Origin: CAG-557 sp045540315
GTDB taxonomy: Bacteria; Bacillota; Clostridia; Oscillospirales; Acutalibacteraceae
Length of the DNA stretch: 63,781 nucleotides
Reading direction: 5' to 3'
Assembly: GCA_045540315.1 (NCBI GenBank)
Contig: JAZQHA010000012.1
Coordinates: 1-63,781, forward strand
This document shows positions 51,058 through 60,212 of this stretch, piece by piece (the first letter of the stretch is position 1; each line of letters begins with the position of its first letter). The notes under the pieces are model-generated. The model saw only the letters and a list, made by a program, of their open reading frames with translations, ran no database searches and had not been told where the DNA came from. The position numbers were made by a program, and so were the translations under genes.

Positions 51058-51248
51058 TTATATTCCTCCCAGCAAAGCAATCTACCACAATATATGCCAT
51101 GAAATACTAAAATTTCACAACATAAACGTTAGTTATTTAATGTACAAGCATTATATCATATATAGTAAAAAAAAGGAACAAAAAAGACAAAATAACTTTG
51201 CTTTTTCATTCCACGTATAAGATACGATTATCTTGGCATAACTTTTTA

Positions 51249-51425
51249 TTATTTTGTATTTTGCAACTCAAATGATTCGCAATCTGTGCATTGAACAAGA
51301 GTCGGGTTCTCCTCGTGCGTACCAACTTTTATCTCATGCAGCGCACAATAATCCACCGAACCGCAATGATGTTTACATTGCACAACAGAACAACGAATAC
51401 TTGGATTAGCTTGTTTGGTATTCAT
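51249..51425 (-). CDS. DUF1540 small cysteine-rich protein
   Basis: 58-aa protein found by reading the minus strand between azlC and the protease gene. It reads MNTKQANPSIRCSVVQCKHH, then CGSVDYCALHEIKVGT and LVQCTDCESFEL, with the CSVxxC...C...IxVG...CxxCxSF layout of DUF1540, probably metal-binding. GGGAGGAACCTG precedes the ATG. DUF1540 proteins are common in spore-forming Clostridia; function unknown. The rest of the 458-bp gap is AT-rich without clear features. Confidence 0.82.
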   Translation of the reverse strand: MNTKQANPSIRCSVVQCKHHCGSVDYCALHEIKVGTHEENPTLVQCTDCESFELQNTK

Positions 51426-51515
51426 ATCAGGTTCCTCCCGAGAAATAATAAAGTAGACAAACGAAATTTACATTTGCCCACTTTTATTTTCCCCTATTTT
51501 AAACTTTAATATGCA

Positions 51516-52301
51516 TTAAGCTTTTGCGATTAATTTATCCGATTCCGACTTAACCACATTTGATGGAATCGCAAAACCGACGCCTTCAACATCCTCGCCT
51601 GTAGATTTAGCGACAATAATTCCCAAACATTTTCCCGTTGAGCCAAACATTCCACCACCTGAGTTTCCATGGTTTATCTCTGCATCTGTTTGAATTAACG
51701 TCATCTCTTCATCTTCTACTGTTAAAGTCCTATTAACCGCACTAATTATCCCATCTGTAACAGAACTACCGAGAGTTCCCAACGCGTTGCCGATAACAAC
51801 AACATTGTCGCCAACTTTGATATTATTAGAATCTTCAAAAGTTACTGGAGTTAAGTTCGTGGCACTTACCTTCAATACAGCAATATCTTCTTTTTCGTTT
51901 TTACCAACCAATTCAGCAGTATATTTAGTCCCGTTGTGCATAGTTACTTTTATACTTTGAGCACCATCCACCACATGCGCGTTGGTTGCAATATAACCAT
52001 CTTCGCGTATTACGATACCGCTGCCAGCACCTATCATTTTTTCACCATTAGAAACCAATTCCGTATCAATTGAAACAACTGAATTTTCAACCAGTGCGAC
52101 AACTTGCGCCGTAGTAAGGCTTTTAGAACCAATAACCTCCACGCTAGTTTCCTCAATCGAAGAATCTGCCCCAGGGTTTATAAAAAATTTGTTCGCCACA
52201 AAGCTACCCAAAAAACCAAAAACAAAGGAGCAACAAATAACTAGCGCTACAAACCATAAATTATTTTTTTTATTATTCTCTGACCTCTTTAGTTTTAACA
52301 T
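51516..52301 (-). CDS. HtrA-like trypsin-fold serine protease
   Basis: 261-aa membrane-anchored protease. One N-terminal helix (LWFVALVICCSFVFGFLGSF) anchors it; the trypsin-like domain has the catalytic His in ATNAHVVDG, Asp in KEDIAVLKV and Ser in HGNSGGGMFG. It stops soon after the catalytic domain and has no PDZ domain, unlike DegP/HtrA, so it is a short form. ATG at 52301 after GGAGGTGG. Confidence 0.9.
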   Translation of the reverse strand: MLKLKRSENNKKNNLWFVALVICCSFVFGFLGSFVANKFFINPGADSSIEETSVEVIGSKSLTTAQVVALVENSVVSIDTELVSNGEKMIGAGSGIVIREDGYIATNAHVVDGAQSIKVTMHNGTKYTAELVGKNEKEDIAVLKVSATNLTPVTFEDSNNIKVGDNVVVIGNALGTLGSSVTDGIISAVNRTLTVEDEEMTLIQTDAEINHGNSGGGMFGSTGKCLGIIVAKSTGEDVEGVGFAIPSNVVKSESDKLIAKA

Positions 52302-52383
52302 AAAACCACCTCCATAATAATTCGCTTTCTTATTTTTTAGCCCACTGGTCGCAAACCACAAAACATTTATTTGTGTCTTTAAA

Positions 52384-52413
52384 ATTATATCTCATGTTAT
52401 CATATTTTGTCAA
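52384..52413 (-). promoter_or_regulatory. Promoter of the HtrA-like gene
   Basis: Minus-strand TTGACA (52408-52413), 18-nt spacer, TATAAT (52384-52389), 83 nt before the start codon. Confidence 0.75.
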
Positions 52414-52435
52414 GCGCTTTATACTTAATTTGTAA

Positions 52436-52472
52436 AAAAATTAAAAATATCCCTTAATTTTCGTTAAGAGAT
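52436..52472 (-). terminator. glmS terminator
   Basis: Minus-strand ATCTCTTAA / TTAAGGGAT, a 9-bp stem with one wobble pair and a 6-nt loop, then ATTTTTAATTTTTTT. Confidence 0.75.
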
Positions 52473-52489
52473 ACTTTTAAACAACGGTT

Positions 52490-54313
52490 TTATTCAACTG
52501 TCACAGACTTTGCTAAATTCCTTGGTTTATCAATATCGCAATTTTTAAACAACGCAATGTAATAGGCAAAAAGCTGCAATGGTATTACAGATAAGGACGG
52601 GCTCATCATCTCCGAGACGCTAGGAATATAAATATTGAAATCCGAGATTGATTCTATTTCATTGTGTTGTTCTGTCGTCACGGATAAAACTATCGCACCT
52701 CTAGCCTTAACCGCTTTGATATTGCTAACCATCTTATCAAAAAGCTTATCGTTGGTAGCAAGTGCAACCACGAGGGTATTATCTTCAATTAGCGAAATTG
52801 TGCCATGCTTGAGTTCGCCTGCAGCGTACGCCTCAGAGTGAATATATGAGATTTCCTTTAATTTTAAAGAACCTTCAAGAGACACCGCGTAATCAATATT
52901 TCGGCCAATGAAAAACACATTCTTACAGTTATAAAATTTTTCTGCCAAATCTTTAATTGCTTGCTCTTGTTTTAAGAGCTCTTTAATATTTTCGGGCAAA
53001 CTTAGTAATTCTTTCACATGCGCGTCGTATTGAGCCGCGGTAATTTTACCAAGCACATCTGCCATATAGAGTGCTAACATATAAATTACACTAAGTTGTG
53101 TACTGTAGGCTTTCGTTGTGGCAACGGCGATTTCTGGCCCTGCCCAAGTATATAAAACATTGTCCGAGGCATTAGCTATCGCGCTTCCAACTACGTTGAC
53201 TATAGATAAAACTTTTGCACCAAGACTTTTGGCTTCTTTAACAGCAGCTAAAGTATCAGCAGTTTCGCCAGACTGACTTATAGCAATAACCAACACGCTT
53301 TCATCAACTATTGGTTCCTTGTAACGAAACTCCGAAGCCACTTCAATTTCCACAGGTTTCCTGAGTAATTTTTCGAATATATACTTTGCAACATAGCCCG
53401 CATGATATGCAGAACCACATGCCAATATGCATATTTTGCTTATTTTTTTAAGCTCTTCCCGTGTAAAGTTTAAGTCCTCCAGAACTATTTTGCCATCTTT
53501 TATACGCGACTTAATCGTATCTAGAATTGCTTTTGGCTGCTCCATTATTTCCTTGAGCATGAAGTGCTTATAACCCGATTTTTCCGCAACCGAGACATCC
53601 CAATCCACCTGCGACATCTCTTTTTGAATAACATTTTTATTTTTATCATAAACCGTAATGCTGTCTTTTTTTAGAAGTGCAAACTCGTTGTCGTCCAAAC
53701 GAATTACATTTTTAGTCCTTGAGATTATTGCAGTAACATCCGACGCAATAAAGTTTTCGCCCTGGCCAACACCAATAATAAGCGGACTTGCCTTTTTTAT
53801 GGCTATGAGCTCATCTGGTCTATCCGCACAAACAATGCCTAACGCATATGCACCTTCGATTTTTTGCATCAGTTTCTCGACCGTGCTTATAATGTCTCCG
53901 TCGTAATAATACTCAAGTAAATGTGCAACAACTTCAGTGTCCGTGTCCGAACAAAAGCTGAGACCTTTTTTCTGTAGCTCATCTTTAAGTGCAAGGTAAT
54001 TTTCGATAATACCATTATGTACCACCGCAAATTTACCGGACTGACTTACCTGTGGATGTGCATTTTTTTCAGATGGTTTACCGTGAGTTGCCCAACGAGT
54101 ATGGCCTATACCCAAGCAGCCATCTAACTTCATAGTGTTTAATTTATCACTAAGCGCCTGAAGTTTTCCGCTCGCTTTAACAACGTCCAATTGCGTTCCG
54201 GAATGAACGGCTATTCCTGCAGAGTCATAACCTCTATACTCGAGCTTTTTTAATCCGTTAACTAATAATGGTGTTGCGTTGTCGTATCCTATGTATCCTA
54301 CGATACCGCACAT
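52490..54313 (-). CDS. glmS: Glucosamine-fructose-6-phosphate aminotransferase
   Basis: 607-aa enzyme that makes glucosamine-6-phosphate from fructose-6-phosphate and glutamine, first step toward UDP-GlcNAc. The glutaminase domain starts CGIVGYIGYDNATPLLVNGL with catalytic Cys2 and has GLKKLEYRGYDSAGIAV; two SIS domains follow (CGSAYHAGYVAKYIFE, ISQSGETADTLAAVKEAKSL) and the end is KPRNLAKSVTVE. Ribosome site AGGAGGAG. I looked for a glmS ribozyme in the 5' region and saw none; an ordinary promoter lies about 100 nt upstream. Confidence 0.96.
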   Translation of the reverse strand: MCGIVGYIGYDNATPLLVNGLKKLEYRGYDSAGIAVHSGTQLDVVKASGKLQALSDKLNTMKLDGCLGIGHTRWATHGKPSEKNAHPQVSQSGKFAVVHNGIIENYLALKDELQKKGLSFCSDTDTEVVAHLLEYYYDGDIISTVEKLMQKIEGAYALGIVCADRPDELIAIKKASPLIIGVGQGENFIASDVTAIISRTKNVIRLDDNEFALLKKDSITVYDKNKNVIQKEMSQVDWDVSVAEKSGYKHFMLKEIMEQPKAILDTIKSRIKDGKIVLEDLNFTREELKKISKICILACGSAYHAGYVAKYIFEKLLRKPVEIEVASEFRYKEPIVDESVLVIAISQSGETADTLAAVKEAKSLGAKVLSIVNVVGSAIANASDNVLYTWAGPEIAVATTKAYSTQLSVIYMLALYMADVLGKITAAQYDAHVKELLSLPENIKELLKQEQAIKDLAEKFYNCKNVFFIGRNIDYAVSLEGSLKLKEISYIHSEAYAAGELKHGTISLIEDNTLVVALATNDKLFDKMVSNIKAVKARGAIVLSVTTEQHNEIESISDFNIYIPSVSEMMSPSLSVIPLQLFAYYIALFKNCDIDKPRNLAKSVTVE

Positions 54314-54410
54314 ATTAACTCCTCCTATGTTACTAAACTTATTAACTTAATTTTATAATTCATATTATCACAAGGCACCCTACTTTGTGATTGTTACTTC
54401 CAAACAATTT

Positions 54411-54439
54411 ATTATAGCATAATAAATATACATTATCAA
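54411..54439 (-). promoter_or_regulatory. glmS promoter
   Basis: Minus-strand TTGATA (54434-54439), 17-nt spacer, TATAAT (54411-54416). The leader carries a small TCACAA/TTGTGA hairpin but no recognisable ribozyme. Confidence 0.7.
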
Positions 54440-54442
54440 AAT

Positions 54443-55834
54443 TCAGGTTGTCGAAAAGTGACTTTTCGCTGCGCTTTTCATAATAGCCGAAGCAATCGGA
54501 CCCGCAGTTTTAGAACCATAACCCGAGTTTTCTACCATAACCGAAAAAGCTAACGGAGTTTTCTCATTAGCCGAAAAACCGACCATCCAACCGTGCGGTT
54601 TTTTATTTTCACCCACCTCAGCAGTGCCAGTCTTTGCGCATACATTGAGGCCCGGAAACATAGAATCGCCATAATTTTTTTCAACGTTGTAGCGCATCAT
54701 CTCTTTTAATTTATCGGCAATATCTTGAGGCATTAAAGTCTCAGTTGCTACGTCAGCTGAATAAGAGTCGCTATTTGCGACTTTATCAACATAGATGTCC
54801 TTGATAAAACGTGGTAACACAGCAGTACCAGAATTTGCAATTGCGCCCATTAAAATTACGCTATGCATCGGGTTGAGAAGGTCATTGTACTGTCCAACGC
54901 CAGACCACCCTAAATTATAGTCGTCTGCATTATGAACATCATAGACACTTTTTTTAGTAGCTATTCTATCAAAAGAAAAGCTTCGGTTAAAGCCTAGTTC
55001 GTTTGCAGTTTGAGTCATTCTTTTTTTGCCAAGTTCAATGGCTAAGTCGGCAAAGTAAATGTTACATGAATCCTTCATTGCCTCTTTAAGCGCTATATCG
55101 CCATGCGCAGCCATACAAGTAATTTTCTTATTGTTTACCATCTTTGTCCGTTGGCAGTCGAAGGTTTTACCTTCTAAATTCGAAATTGCCTCTAAACCGG
55201 CCGCGCTTGTCACAAGTTTCATCACAGAGCCAGGTGCATATGAGGAACTAAGAACACGATTTATATATGCCCCCTCATAAAGTCCGAGCTTGTCTTCGGT
55301 GACAACCTCAGGATGATACGGATCGTATGTCGGAGCACTAACCATGCAAAGAATTTCACCGGTTTTGTAGTTGTATAAGCACACCGCACCACGATGTGAA
55401 CCTAATAACGTGAGCGCCTTTTTGCAAAGCTCGCTATCGATGGTGAGCTGTATGTTTTTAGGTTGACTAAAGGTTTCTAGAAAATTTGTTCCAAAAATAA
55501 AATTATAGCCATAAAGCTCATCACGGTATAAAGTTTGAACTGCTGTTGCAATGTGAGTACTGTTGTCGCCTACGGTGTGCAAGACCGCTTTTCTAAGAGT
55601 AGCATCATTATGATAAATGCGTTTTCCGTTTTCGCTGTGCGCCAAAACCACGCCATTAGTATCGAGAATATCACCAGCGGTACCGAGACTAACTGAAGAG
55701 AAATGCTTATTTACAGGACTTAAAGCCCATATGTTACCGTTAGTTATGAATTTATACACGAAAGAGCCAATGCCAACTAAAAACGTCAGCGTAACAAATG
55801 AAACGATAATAGAGCGACGCCGTGTGGTTCGCAT
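54443..55834 (-). CDS. PBP2-type penicillin-binding transpeptidase
   Basis: 463-aa class B penicillin-binding protein, which crosslinks peptidoglycan stems. One N-terminal membrane anchor precedes the transpeptidase domain with SYAPGSVMK (SxxK nucleophile), KDSCNIYFADLA (SxN) and CAKTGTAEVG (KTG). The N-terminal non-catalytic region is short, as in PbpA-type proteins paired with a RodA/FtsW enzyme. I choose the ATG at 55834 (AGGTGAT upstream); an ATG at 55891 would overlap the preceding gene. It directly follows the FHA-FtsW gene, giving a polymerase-crosslinker pair. Confidence 0.92.
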   Translation of the reverse strand: MRTTRRRSIIVSFVTLTFLVGIGSFVYKFITNGNIWALSPVNKHFSSVSLGTAGDILDTNGVVLAHSENGKRIYHNDATLRKAVLHTVGDNSTHIATAVQTLYRDELYGYNFIFGTNFLETFSQPKNIQLTIDSELCKKALTLLGSHRGAVCLYNYKTGEILCMVSAPTYDPYHPEVVTEDKLGLYEGAYINRVLSSSYAPGSVMKLVTSAAGLEAISNLEGKTFDCQRTKMVNNKKITCMAAHGDIALKEAMKDSCNIYFADLAIELGKKRMTQTANELGFNRSFSFDRIATKKSVYDVHNADDYNLGWSGVGQYNDLLNPMHSVILMGAIANSGTAVLPRFIKDIYVDKVANSDSYSADVATETLMPQDIADKLKEMMRYNVEKNYGDSMFPGLNVCAKTGTAEVGENKKPHGWMVGFSANEKTPLAFSVMVENSGYGSKTAGPIASAIMKSAAKSHFSTT

Positions 55835-55859
55835 GCAATCACCTACGCTTTTTATAAGT

Positions 55860-57521
55860 TTAACTCCTTTTGAGAGAATATGTTCGCTCATCAGCAGCCT
55901 TTATAAACGCCAAAAGACCGAATGATGATATCATACTTGAACCCCCAAGACTTACAAAGGGTAATGTCACACCGGTCAAAGGAAGTAAATCCGTTGTTCC
56001 GAAGATATGCAAAGCTGCTTGAAATACCAACATTGTTGCTGCAGTACACGCGGAAATTGAGTAGAATGTGGAACGGCTTTTAGTGCTTTGTGAGTGCGAG
56101 TAAAATGCAAAACCAGCTATAATTAACGCAACGATAACAGCAATAATAAGGCCCATTTCCTCGCAAACTAAACCAAACATTAAGTCGCCAGTTGCCGCAA
56201 ATATATTTTTCAGGTACCCTTTACCCACACCAACTCCGAATAACCCTCCACTTGCGCTATAAGTTAAAACTCGAGTCTGCTGAAATCCAAGGTCATTTGC
56301 ATGCTCCCAAACGTGCCCCCAAACAGAGAAACGTTCCTTTATGTATGGCTTAAAATTTAAAATTATAAGTACTCCAATAGCGGCAGCGGAACAAGATAAA
56401 AGCAATGTGCGAAAACTTCCTGACCTCATAAACGAAATAACTAAGAATGCTGCAAAAAATACACATGCCGTACCAAAGTCCTTCAGGAGGAAAAGTGAGC
56501 CTATACAGATGATAGAAAAGACGATAAATCCCGTGAGGCTTTTGGTAGTTTGAAGTTCATCTAATGTGGCAGCGCCAACAAAAACAAACGCAATTTTTAT
56601 AAACTCAGAGGGTTGAATTGAAAACGAAGCAATTTTTATCCAGTTGCGAGCACCATTTACCTCTTTTGCAAAAACTAGGTTAACCGCAAAAAGTATAATT
56701 GCAAGAAGCGCTATTAAAATTCTCAGTTTACTTGCAAGATCAGGGTTTTGTATGAACCAAATAATCAGACAGAAAATCACCATACCTATCGCTATAGAGA
56801 CGACTTGCACAAAGCTTTCCTCAATATTTGCGTGGCTGATAAGTATTAATCCTATCCCGGAGAGAAAGATAGCCAAGGTTTCGAGCTCAAAAGTGCAACG
56901 TTTTAAAAGTTTTGTTGATATGAAAAAAAACAGCCATGAAATCAATAAAAATAAACCTAACGGTATTGCTGAAAGTATGTTGAAGGCTTGTCCTTCCAAC
57001 AATGGTTGAATGCACATTATAACGAAAAATAAACTTACGAGAATCATTTTATGCGCAGGCTTTAAAGGCTTAGATTTTACTTGTGGCTCATAATTTGACG
57101 AGATTTCCCGTGAGTCTGAAGCTTTTCGCAAAATAAGCGTACAATGACCAAAAGTTATTTTATCATTTAGGTTTAACTTGGTTTTATTTTTTATTTTTTC
57201 ACCGTTTACTAAAACTCCTGCTTTCGAGTGCGTATCTGAAATAAACCAACCATCCTTACGACGAAAAAGCACCGCGTGATTACGTGAAATAGCATTGTCA
57301 TCAATTAAGATATCGCAGTTTTTACCTCGTCCGATGCTATTTTCCCAATAGAATACCGGAAACTCTTGTTTAGTGCGATTATTTTGCAGTATAACGAGTG
57401 CACTTTTGCCTCGTCTGTAATTTCTCATTGACGAAAAACAAGAAATTAATATGAGCAGTCCTAAAAAGCACAATAATATTTTTGTCGAAAAAGATACTAA
57501 CGTCGGTACAACTATACTCAT
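55860..57521 (-). CDS. FHA domain - FtsW/RodA/SpoVE fusion
   Basis: 553-aa fusion. A first hydrophobic segment is followed by a cytoplasmic FHA phosphothreonine-binding domain (SIGRGKNCDILIDDNAISRN, HAVLFRRKDGWFISDTHSKA, GVLVNGEKI; about residues 60-135) and then ten or so transmembrane helices of a SEDS glycosyltransferase that polymerises peptidoglycan (ASFSIQPSEFIKIAFVFVGA, LKDFGTACVFFAAFL, GLLALIKAADE-like end). The fusion suggests control by a Ser/Thr kinase; none is in the window. It is followed by its partner transpeptidase 25 nt downstream. GTGAGG precedes the ATG. Confidence 0.93.
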   Translation of the reverse strand: MSIVVPTLVSFSTKILLCFLGLLILISCFSSMRNYRRGKSALVILQNNRTKQEFPVFYWENSIGRGKNCDILIDDNAISRNHAVLFRRKDGWFISDTHSKAGVLVNGEKIKNKTKLNLNDKITFGHCTLILRKASDSREISSNYEPQVKSKPLKPAHKMILVSLFFVIMCIQPLLEGQAFNILSAIPLGLFLLISWLFFFISTKLLKRCTFELETLAIFLSGIGLILISHANIEESFVQVVSIAIGMVIFCLIIWFIQNPDLASKLRILIALLAIILFAVNLVFAKEVNGARNWIKIASFSIQPSEFIKIAFVFVGAATLDELQTTKSLTGFIVFSIICIGSLFLLKDFGTACVFFAAFLVISFMRSGSFRTLLLSCSAAAIGVLIILNFKPYIKERFSVWGHVWEHANDLGFQQTRVLTYSASGGLFGVGVGKGYLKNIFAATGDLMFGLVCEEMGLIIAVIVALIIAGFAFYSHSQSTKSRSTFYSISACTAATMLVFQAALHIFGTTDLLPLTGVTLPFVSLGGSSMISSFGLLAFIKAADERTYSLKRS

Positions 57522-57587
57522 TTGGCCTCACTTATAAGTTATCTATAATTTAGACAAACATAAAATTTAATTAATCAATCGATTAAC

Positions 57588-57733
57588 AAAAAAGACCTCG
57601 TACTAATTGTACTTGGTCATTCGTTGGTCTTAGCAGCTATAAGGGACCTGAGAGAAACCTGCAGTAATGCGGGCTCAAGCCACTTACAATGTTTACCGAA
57701 TCATGCGTCCACCTTAAATCGATAAATTTTACA
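57588..57733 (-). ncRNA. Unassigned structured RNA of about 146 nt
   Basis: A transcript is predicted from a promoter (57740-57768) to a terminator (57588-57618). Inside, TAAGTGGCTTGAG pairs with CTCAGGTCCCTTA (one mismatch), capped by a second hairpin CCCGCA/TGCAGG. An outer ATTCG/CGAAT stem leaves an open internal loop between the two. This long rod with a central bubble resembles 6S RNA in layout, but I do not see the expected sequence motifs. It could also be an attenuating leader of the FHA-FtsW gene 67 nt downstream. Confidence 0.5.
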
Positions 57734-57739
57734 TTTCAT

Positions 57740-57768
57740 ATTATACCAAAGGCGATAAAAAAATTCAA
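57740..57768 (-). promoter_or_regulatory. Promoter of the unassigned RNA
   Basis: Minus-strand TTGAAT (57763-57768), 17-nt spacer, TATAAT (57740-57745). Confidence 0.7.
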
Positions 57769-57783
57769 TATCAACTTGCATGT

Positions 57784-57963
57784 GGGAGTACCCTATTTGA
57801 TATCTTTTTTGAGGCTTGCCGCTCGGGCCGCGAGGCCAACGAAAATAAATATTTATTTTCGTTGTGGTCCAAAGCCCAACTTTGTTGCGCTTTGGACTGG
57901 CCGAATGCCTTAGTAGGCATTCAGCGCCTCGCGGCGCCTCAGCGTTTGATTAGGGCACGCCCT
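57784..57963 (+). repeat. Cloverleaf repeat element E11
   Basis: Nearly identical to E12 across its length, 180 bp. Termini GGGAGTACCCT / AGGGCACGCCC each carry a change from E12. Outer stem 57827-57836 / 57926-57935, exact. AT-rich arm, 13 bp (57837-57864); mixed arm (57867-57897); GC-rich arm (57900-57925) with one broken pair. It lies between the divergent FHA-FtsW unit and flippase gene. Confidence 0.92.
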
Positions 57964-57977
57964 ATCTCTTACTATCA

Positions 57978-58006
57978 TTGACATTTAAGCACAATCTTGG
58001 TAAAAT
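57978..58006 (+). promoter_or_regulatory. Promoter of the flippase-glycosyltransferase genes
   Basis: TTGACA (57978-57983), 17-nt spacer, TAAAAT (58001-58006). It begins 14 bp after the end of element E11. Confidence 0.75.
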
Positions 58007-58056
58007 AAACTAATTGAGTTTATGATGTATTGTATAAATATTTTGGGAGGAACCTT

Positions 58057-59085
58057 ATGCTAAAAAAGGTCAATGCTAAACTTATTTTTAACGTGACATT
58101 GATACTATTTTTAGTTTTGTTGTTTGCTTACTTATGTTTTTCAGATAACGGTTTAGTTGAACTGATAACAAAATTAAAGGGATTCCACAAGGGTTGGCTT
58201 TTTATGGCCTTTTTTTGTCACTTTGTAAATATTGCAATCGATATCTACTTGGTATATAAGTTCACTGCAAATATGGAGCCTAAATATACCCTTAAAAATG
58301 CAGTGCGTTCTGCTATGATAGGCCAGTTTTTTTCAGCAATTACTCCTAGTTCTTCTGGCGGGCAACCTATGCAAGTTTATGCTATGTCTAAGCAAGGTGT
58401 AGATAGCGGCGTGGCTACATCTGCACTGGTACAAAAATTTTTAGTTTATCAAACTGTTTTAACCATTTATAGCATGCTTGCCATTTTGATTAGAATCGAT
58501 TATTTTAATAGCCTTAATCAAATTGTATGGACTCTTGCATTAATAGGTTTTATTGCACAAGCAGTGGTAATTGCCGCGATTTTACTCGTTTCTTTTAATG
58601 AAAAACTTACTTTTAGAATCATTTCTTTGTTCTTTCATTTTTTGGCGAAAATACATGTTGTAAAAAACGCGGATGAAAAAATAGACAATATAAAACAAGC
58701 ATTAATTTCATTTCACGAAGGCAACAAAGAGCTTTATCGAGGAAAAAAAATATTTTTTACCACTTATACATTAACGATAATACAATTAACAGCTATATTT
58801 TTAGTTCCGTACTGCATATACAGAGCCTTTTACCTAGAAGGTGCTAGCGTAATTAATATGGTTTGTGCGCAGTCTTTCGTTACAATGACTTCTTGTTTTG
58901 TGCCTATTCCAGGCGCTTCGGGTGCTACTGAAGGTGCTAGCTCAATATTTTTTAGCCCCTTTTTCGGAGAGACAACTATAAAATCTGCTATAGCATTGTC
59001 TCGGTTTATATCCTACTATTTTACACTTTTGATTTCTTTTCCATTTACGAAAACTGTCAAAAACAGGAAAAATAAAGCGGAATGA
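58057..59085 (+). CDS. LPG synthase/UPF0104-type membrane flippase (first copy)
   Basis: 342-aa membrane protein with about eight helices of the UPF0104 / lysylphosphatidylglycerol synthase transmembrane family, which moves lipids across the membrane in MprF. Conserved loops are SAITPSSSGGQPMQVYAMSK and PIPGASGATEGASSIFFSPF. The aminoacyltransferase domain of MprF is absent. ATG at 58057 after GGGAGG. A related copy lies at 60213 with a glycosyltransferase between, which points to a lipid-linked sugar as substrate (inference). Confidence 0.88.
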   Translation: MLKKVNAKLIFNVTLILFLVLLFAYLCFSDNGLVELITKLKGFHKGWLFMAFFCHFVNIAIDIYLVYKFTANMEPKYTLKNAVRSAMIGQFFSAITPSSSGGQPMQVYAMSKQGVDSGVATSALVQKFLVYQTVLTIYSMLAILIRIDYFNSLNQIVWTLALIGFIAQAVVIAAILLVSFNEKLTFRIISLFFHFLAKIHVVKNADEKIDNIKQALISFHEGNKELYRGKKIFFTTYTLTIIQLTAIFLVPYCIYRAFYLEGASVINMVCAQSFVTMTSCFVPIPGASGATEGASSIFFSPFFGETTIKSAIALSRFISYYFTLLISFPFTKTVKNRKNKAE

Positions 59086-59195
59086 TAGAAAATACAAAAG
59101 GGTATAATATTTTCGAGAAAAATATGATATAATTTAGTGTTGATATGGATTTAAAAGATGAATACGTTTCGTTTTATATATAAGGAGAGAGAAAA

Positions 59196-60176
59196 TTGAG
59201 TTTTAAAAATCCGAAAATAAGCTTAATTATACCAGTTTATAATGCCGAGCGTTATATTAATCAAGCTTTAGAATCGGTTTTGGAGCAAACTTTTACAGAC
59301 TACGAAGTAATTATGGTTAATGACGGCTCAACAGATAAGAGCCTTGCAATTTTGACGGAATATTCTCAGAAATATCCTAACTTTCATTTGGTAGACCAAA
59401 AAAATAAAGGTCAAGGCGCTGCTCGCAATGTTGGAGTAAGTTTTGCGACCGGTGATTACATTACTTTTTTGGACAGTGATGATTTCCTTGAACCAAATTT
59501 TTTTGAAGTGCTGTATAGTACTGCCATTGAAAATAATGCGGATATTTCTGGTTGTAACTTCTATTTTTATTACGATAAAGGCGTTAAGAAGTTTAGTATG
59601 CCGTTTACATCAAAAACTGGAGTATATTCCAGTGAAGTAGCCCTGAAAAAACTTATCTTTGATACTACATTTCATTCCTTTATGTGGAACAAGTTGTTTA
59701 AAAGAGAATTATTTACAAAACACAATATCCAATTTTACGATATGTATTTTGAGGATGTAGCTACATGTCCGCAACTCTTTTACTACGCTAATAAAGTCGC
59801 ATTTATAAATAAGCCTCTTTACTATTATAGACGTCATAAAGGTAGTATCATATCATCTCTAAATGCACCTAAAATTAATGACTACATTAAAGCTATAGGA
59901 ATTATTCGAAACTTTTTGGAAGAAAAAAATGTTTATGAGATATATAAGACTGTTTTTAAAACATATGCCTTTAGATTTAAATTCCATATGGGCTACTGTA
60001 TTTTATCCGACCATTTGGATAAGCTAAATTTTACAGACATCAGAACAAATATCCGGCGTGCCTACTGCGCCATAGATCTTTTTAAAAGCGACCATTATGT
60101 ACCGGAGAATAATCCACCTGTGTTGCCCTTATATGTGCAATCTCCTCAGTCAAAAAAGAAGACTGCATTAAGATAA
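59196..60176 (+). CDS. Family 2 glycosyltransferase
   Basis: 326-aa GT-A glycosyltransferase. PKISLIIPVYNAERYINQAL, VIMVNDGSTDKSLAIL, KNKGQGAARNVGV and FLDSDDFLE (metal-binding DxD) are present; the C-terminal region has FHSFMWNKLFKRELF and YYRRHKGSIISSLN as in polysaccharide-type GT2 enzymes. Unlike the enzyme at 8212 it starts directly at the domain, without a signal peptide. TTG start after AAGGAGAG. It lies between two flippase-like genes. Confidence 0.92.
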   Translation: MSFKNPKISLIIPVYNAERYINQALESVLEQTFTDYEVIMVNDGSTDKSLAILTEYSQKYPNFHLVDQKNKGQGAARNVGVSFATGDYITFLDSDDFLEPNFFEVLYSTAIENNADISGCNFYFYYDKGVKKFSMPFTSKTGVYSSEVALKKLIFDTTFHSFMWNKLFKRELFTKHNIQFYDMYFEDVATCPQLFYYANKVAFINKPLYYYRRHKGSIISSLNAPKINDYIKAIGIIRNFLEEKNVYEIYKTVFKTYAFRFKFHMGYCILSDHLDKLNFTDIRTNIRRAYCAIDLFKSDHYVPENNPPVLPLYVQSPQSKKKTALR

Positions 60177-60212
60177 GAAGATAAGTTGTATTGCTAGAAG
60201 GAGTTTATAAAG

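Noticed and set aside
54314..54442. glmS ribozyme upstream of glmS
   Set aside because: The leader is about 90 nt and AT-rich, lacks the conserved ribozyme core and has a normal promoter.
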